Shown here piece after piece: positions 60,887-64,000 of a stretch of DNA of 64,000 nucleotides. The notes beneath the pieces are model-generated. The model saw only the letters and a list, made by a program, of their open reading frames with translations, searched no databases and was not told the DNA's origin. The DNA lies in NCBI RefSeq assembly GCF_936928535.1, contig NZ_CAKZHY010000120.1, positions 1 through 64,000 on the forward strand. Reading direction: 5' to 3'. Every line of letters starts with the position of its first letter. Position 1 is the first letter of the stretch. The translations under genes and the position numbers were made by a program. The stretch comes from an uncultured Bradyrhizobium sp. Lineage in GTDB: Bacteria > Pseudomonadota > Alphaproteobacteria > Rhizobiales > Xanthobacteraceae.

Positions 60887-61438
60887 ATGGCCTACAACAT
60901 CGTCGTGATCGCCGGCAGCCTGCGCAAGGACAGCTTCTCGCTGAAGATCGCTAACGCGCTTACAAAGCTTGCGCCGGCCTCGCTCAAGCTCGAGGTCGTC
61001 ACGCTCGGGGGCATTTCGTTCTTCAACCAGGACCTCGAGGGCGCGCCGCCGGCCGACTGGGTGGCCTTCCGCGAGAAGCTGCAGAAGTCCGACGGCGTCA
61101 TCTTCGTGACCCCCGAATACAACCGCGCCATCCCGGGCGTGCTGAAGAACGCCATCGACGTCGCTTCGCGCCCCTATGGCAAGAGCTCGCTCAACAGCAA
61201 GCCGGTCGGCATCGTCTCGAACTCGCCGGGGCCCCAGGGCGGTGTCAGCGCCGCCAAGACGCTGCAGAACATCCTGCCTGGAATCGCCGGCCCGATCATG
61301 CAGCAGCCCGAGACCTATCTGAACGCGGTCGGCGATGCCTTCGACGCCGAGGGCAATCTGACCAAGGACTCGCTCAAGCCCGTGCTTCAGGCCTATGTCG
61401 ACGCCTTCGCGGCGCACGTGGCCAAGCACCACGGGTAA
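60887..61438 (+). CDS. NADPH-dependent FMN reductase
   Basis: Flavodoxin-like reductase, 183 aa, similar to chromate/quinone reductases (YieF/ArsH relatives). The FMN site is VVIAGSLRKDSFSLKIANAL and the conserved TPEYNRAIPGVLKNAIDVAS. It reduces quinones, flavins or metal ions. The ATG at 60887 is selected for its match to the family start. The gene stands alone between the terminator and a repeat element. Confidence 0.9.
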   Translation: MAYNIVVIAGSLRKDSFSLKIANALTKLAPASLKLEVVTLGGISFFNQDLEGAPPADWVAFREKLQKSDGVIFVTPEYNRAIPGVLKNAIDVASRPYGKSSLNSKPVGIVSNSPGPQGGVSAAKTLQNILPGIAGPIMQQPETYLNAVGDAFDAEGNLTKDSLKPVLQAYVDAFAAHVAKHHG

Positions 61439-61450
61439 GCAGTCCACTCC

Positions 61451-61552
61451 GTCATTCCGGGGCGATGCGAAGCATAGAGCCCGGAATCCATTTCCCGGCC
61501 GAGTTGTGGCCTGATGGATTCCGGGTTCGCGCTACGCGCGCCCCGGAATGAC
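61451..61552. repeat. REP-like palindromic element
   Basis: The ends GTCATTCCGGGGCG (61451-61464) and CGCCCCGGAATGAC (61539-61552) are perfect inverted copies. Inner CCGGAATCCA and TGGATTCCGG form a second palindrome. Elements of this kind are scattered in Bradyrhizobium and Rhodopseudomonas intergenic DNA. Confidence 0.8.
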
Positions 61553-61614
61553 AAGGACCGGGACGGGGCGCTCGCGTCAAGACTCCCTTAACCAAGCTGG
61601 CCCATCTTGCCATC

Positions 61615-61932
61615 ATGGTCTCCCGCGCCCGCCTCAAATCGATCCTGACCGGCCTTGCCCTCTATGCGATGGCGGCTGCGATCGTCGGCTATTTCGGGGT
61701 CAACGCCTATACCGGCAAATACGGCCTCAATGCCCGCCAGGAGCTCGACCAGGAGATCATCGCCCTGACCAGCGAGCTGGCCCAGCTCAAGCGCGAGCGC
61801 GCCCGCAGCGAGCAACGCGTCTCGTTGCTGCGGACCGAGAGGATCGATCCCGACATGCTGGACGAGCGGGCCCGGTTCCAGCTCGACTACGTCAATCCAC
61901 ACGACCTCGTTCGGATGGTCCCGCAGAACTAG
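61615..61932 (+). CDS. septum formation initiator, FtsB/DivIC family
   Basis: Small bitopic protein, 105 aa, with one TM helix (ILTGLALYAMAAAIVGYFGV), a coiled coil (EIIALTSELAQLKRERARSE) and the conserved tail RTERIDPDMLDERARFQLDY. It would link FtsL and FtsQ in the divisome. In many alphaproteobacteria this gene follows eno and precedes pdhA; here it is followed by an unrelated regulator. Good fit for the family. Confidence 0.88.
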   Translation: MVSRARLKSILTGLALYAMAAAIVGYFGVNAYTGKYGLNARQELDQEIIALTSELAQLKRERARSEQRVSLLRTERIDPDMLDERARFQLDYVNPHDLVRMVPQN

Positions 61933-62129
61933 CGCTCTCCGCAGCATTCGAAATCAGCCGCGAAAGCCGCCGCCTATTCCGAAGGTCGTAGAATTCCGCC
62001 AGACCGCCGCCTTGACGCTGGCAGGGCGAGAGGGGCATGCCTTGTCCCGGCGCTGCGTCGCCAAAAGTTGACGAAGATCAATCGGGGCGCGCGGGGCGCC
62101 GCCTAGACTATTTCCCGGAGGAAACGGTG

Positions 62130-63089
62130 ATGGATGGGTCAATGCCCCGGCATCACGCGGCTCGTGTCGAAGCCGCCATTGCATCAGGTCAGGCGGCGCG
62201 ATCTGCGCTCGTGGCCTCGTGGCGCCGTTCGTCCCGCTTGCATCATCTCGATCCTTCCGGCCGCAGCTCGCCGCTGCGGCTGAGCGAATTCGAGCTGCGG
62301 CACGCGCGCGAGCGTATCGCGCCGTTGCTCGCCGCCGCGCAAGGCGCGATGGACCGGCTCTATCAAGCGGTCGGTGCGGCCGGTTGTTGCGTGCTGCTCG
62401 CCGATGGCGAGGGTGTGCCGGTCGATCGCCGTGGAACGTCGGCGGACGATGTGACCTTCCAATCCTGGGGCTTGTGGACCGGCGCGCTCTGGAGCGAGGA
62501 GCACGAAGGCACCAACGGCATCGGCACCTGCGTCGTCGAGCAGCGGCCGCTGACCATCGACCGCGACCAGCATTTCTTCACCCGCAACACGCTGCTCAGC
62601 TGCACCGCGGTTCCGATCTACGACCACGAGGCGGCCTTTGCCGGCGTGCTCGACGTCTCCTCCTGCCGTGCCGACCGCACCGACGCCTTCTCCAGCCTGA
62701 TCGCGCTGGCTGCGGGCGAGGCGGCGCGGCGCATCGAGGCTGACCTGTTTCGCCGCGCCTTCGCCCATGCCCGCATCGTGCTCACGCAAGGACCTGACGG
62801 TCAGTCGATCGGCCTTGTCGCCGTCGATGCGGATGATCTGGTGATCGGCGCGACCCGCACCGCCCGGGCGGGACTCGGGATCGCGCCGGGCAGGGCGCTG
62901 CAGCCGGTACCGGCCGCTGATCTGCTCGGCGGCGACACCGCACATGATCACCTTGCCGGCGGCCAGCGCGCGGTGTTGCAACGGGCGCTGCTGCGCGCCG
63001 GCGGCAATGTGTCGGCCGCCGCCAAGGCCCTCGGCGTCAGCCGCGCCACGCTGCACCGGAAGCTGAAGCGGTTCGAGCTCAAGCACTGA
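62130..63089 (+). CDS. GAF-Fis transcriptional regulator (AcoR-like, lacking AAA+ domain)
   Basis: DNA-binding regulator, 319 aa. A GAF-like sensor spans residues ~55-200 (CCVLLADGEGVPVDRRG, WSEEHEGTNGIGTCVVEQRP) and a Fis-type helix-turn-helix ends the protein (GNVSAAAKALGVSRATLHRK). AcoR/acetoin regulators have the same ends but also a central sigma-54 AAA+ domain, absent here. ATG at 62130 is favoured by GGAGG 8 nt upstream. It precedes an aldehyde dehydrogenase that it likely controls. Confidence 0.88.
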   Translation: MDGSMPRHHAARVEAAIASGQAARSALVASWRRSSRLHHLDPSGRSSPLRLSEFELRHARERIAPLLAAAQGAMDRLYQAVGAAGCCVLLADGEGVPVDRRGTSADDVTFQSWGLWTGALWSEEHEGTNGIGTCVVEQRPLTIDRDQHFFTRNTLLSCTAVPIYDHEAAFAGVLDVSSCRADRTDAFSSLIALAAGEAARRIEADLFRRAFAHARIVLTQGPDGQSIGLVAVDADDLVIGATRTARAGLGIAPGRALQPVPAADLLGGDTAHDHLAGGQRAVLQRALLRAGGNVSAAAKALGVSRATLHRKLKRFELKH

Positions 63090-63109
63090 CTGTCGCAGAA
63101 CTGCGACAG
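63090..63109 (+). promoter_or_regulatory. perfect palindrome after the GAF-Fis gene
   Basis: CTGTCGCAGAACTGCGACAG: 9-bp arms with only 2 nt between them, too tight for an RNA hairpin and so more like a protein-binding dyad. It starts right after the stop codon, 115 nt before the aldehyde dehydrogenase ATG. Confidence 0.6.
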
Positions 63110-63174
63110 GTTCGCTCTGCCATCGCTTCTATCAGGGCTGACAGAAAACACCTCCCGCGAGATCGTTGGCGCAA

Positions 63175-63190
63175 GTCGTGAACACACGAC
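63175..63190 (+). promoter_or_regulatory. second dyad upstream of the aldehyde dehydrogenase
   Basis: GTCGTG-AACA-CACGAC, 6-bp arms, with outer CGCAA/TTGCG flanks (63170-63174 and 63194-63198). It is a candidate operator close to the start of the dehydrogenase gene. Confidence 0.45.
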
Positions 63191-63223
63191 GATTTGCGCA
63201 AACATCAACATCGGGAGTGAGCA

Positions 63224-64000
63224 ATGAACAAGGTTGAATTCCTCGGCGTCACCCAAAGTCCGTTCGCCGAACGCTACGACAATTTCATCGGCGGCAAATT
63301 CGTGGCGCCGATCTCGGGCAAATATTTCGACAACGCGTCGCCCGTCACCGGCAGGATCGTCTGCAAGATCGCGCGCTCCGAGGCGCAGGACGTCGAAGCG
63401 GCCCTCGACGCGGCCCATGCGGCCAAGGGCGCGTGGGGACGCACCAGCGTCGCCGAGCGTGCTGCGATCCTCAATCGCATCGCCGACCGCATGGAGGAGA
63501 ATCTCGAGCGCCTCGCGGTCGCCGAGACCTGGGACAACGGCAAGCCGATCCGCGAGACCCGCGCCGCCGACCTGCCGCTGGCGATCGACCATTTCCGCTA
63601 TTTCGCCGGCGTCGTCCGCGCGCAGGAAGGCTCGATCGGCGAGATCGACCACGACACCATCGCCTATCATTTCCACGAGCCGCTCGGTGTCGTCGGCCAG
63701 ATCATTCCCTGGAACTTCCCGTTGCTGATGGCGTGCTGGAAGCTTGCGCCCGCGCTTGCCGCCGGCAATTGCGTGGTGCTCAAGCCCGCCGAGCAGACGC
63801 CGGCCTCGATCATGGTCTGGGCCGAGATCATCGGCGACCTCCTGCCGCCTGGCGTCCTCAACATCGTCAACGGCTTCGGCCTCGAAGCCGGCAAGCCGCT
63901 CGCCTCCAGCCCGCGCATTTCCAAGATCGCCTTCACCGGCGAGACCACGACGGGCCGGCTGATCATGCAATATGCCAGCCAGAATCTCATTCCCGTCACG
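63224..64000 (+). CDS. aldehyde dehydrogenase (partial, runs off the window)
   Basis: NAD(P)-dependent aldehyde dehydrogenase, first 259 aa only. Cofactor-binding segments are present (GVVGQIIPWNFPLLMACWKL, LKPAEQTPASIM, FTGETTTGRLI). The catalytic Cys lies beyond the edge. AcoD/ExaC-type enzymes oxidise acetaldehyde or other small aldehydes and are often next to an AcoR-like regulator, as here. GGGAG lies about 10 nt before the ATG. Confidence 0.95.
   Translation, partial: MNKVEFLGVTQSPFAERYDNFIGGKFVAPISGKYFDNASPVTGRIVCKIARSEAQDVEAALDAAHAAKGAWGRTSVAERAAILNRIADRMEENLERLAVAETWDNGKPIRETRAADLPLAIDHFRYFAGVVRAQEGSIGEIDHDTIAYHFHEPLGVVGQIIPWNFPLLMACWKLAPALAAGNCVVLKPAEQTPASIMVWAEIIGDLLPPGVLNIVNGFGLEAGKPLASSPRISKIAFTGETTTGRLIMQYASQNLIPVT

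Noticed and set aside
63167..63181. possible sigma-54 promoter before the aldehyde dehydrogenase
   Set aside because: Three of ten key bases differ from the -24/-12 consensus, and the regulator has no AAA+ domain.

Overview
The window is high-GC alphaproteobacterial chromosome, most like Bradyrhizobium or a close relative in Nitrobacteraceae. The basis is the core gene order (rpsB-tsf-pyrH-frr-uppS-cdsA-dxr-rseP-bamA-lpxD-fabZ-lpxA-lpxI-lpxB, then gltA, gltX, comEC, lexA, moeA, moaC-trpC-trpD-SurA/PpiD-like chaperone, tpiA, secG, pyrG, kdsA, eno, ftsB-like), the use of LpxI rather than LpxH, and a GAAC-N7-GAAC SOS box. The assignment rests on recalled family and synteny knowledge, not on a search. 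I see no rRNA, tRNA, CRISPR array, insertion sequence or prophage.

Layout. 1-15199 is a plus-strand core block for translation factors, isoprenoid/phospholipid/undecaprenol precursors, outer-membrane assembly and lipid A. 15196-21406 is a minus-strand accessory cassette: a ROK regulator, a complete family-1 sugar ABC transporter and an SDR resembling Caulobacter D-xylose dehydrogenase. 21603-29404 returns to core genes (gltA, gltX, glnS, comEC) with two small proteins. 29414-32519 holds two small unknowns, lexA and moeA. 32640-40313 is a mixed insert: a decayed LuxR gene, a small unknown, HAD hydrolase, FMN hydroxyacid oxidase, CtpA-type protease, a GGDEF-EAL protein and an Flp pilin behind a textbook sigma-54 promoter. 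40321-47927 is core (moaC, trpC, trpD, folding factor, tpiA, secG, pyrG). 48064-50827 has a coupled pair of domain-of-unknown-function genes and a frameshifted TPR gene. 51041-64000 mixes core genes (kdsA, queF, eno, ftsB-like) with accessory ones (NIPSNAP, MFS, chemoreceptor, UspA, quinone-reductase-like enzyme, Tat-exported MBL hydrolase, FMN reductase), and ends with a GAF-Fis regulator and a partial aldehyde dehydrogenase.

How the genes work together. The first block couples protein synthesis to envelope growth: CdsA and UppS feed phospholipid and peptidoglycan carriers, Dxr feeds UppS, RseP and BamA control and build the outer membrane, and LpxD/FabZ/LpxA/LpxI/LpxB make lipid A, for which KdsA downstream supplies Kdo. 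The ROK cassette reads as import plus first oxidation of an aldose under its own repressor. The most interesting non-coding signals are the sigma-54 promoter of the pilin, a perfect AT-rich palindrome over the ROK promoter, two structured 5' leaders that can pair with ribosome-binding sites (before the genes at 29414-29848 and 59702-60697), and palindromes between the GAF-Fis regulator and its aldehyde dehydrogenase. No single locus stands out as a clearly new system; the DUF6878/DUF6915-like pair and the two leaders are the best candidates.
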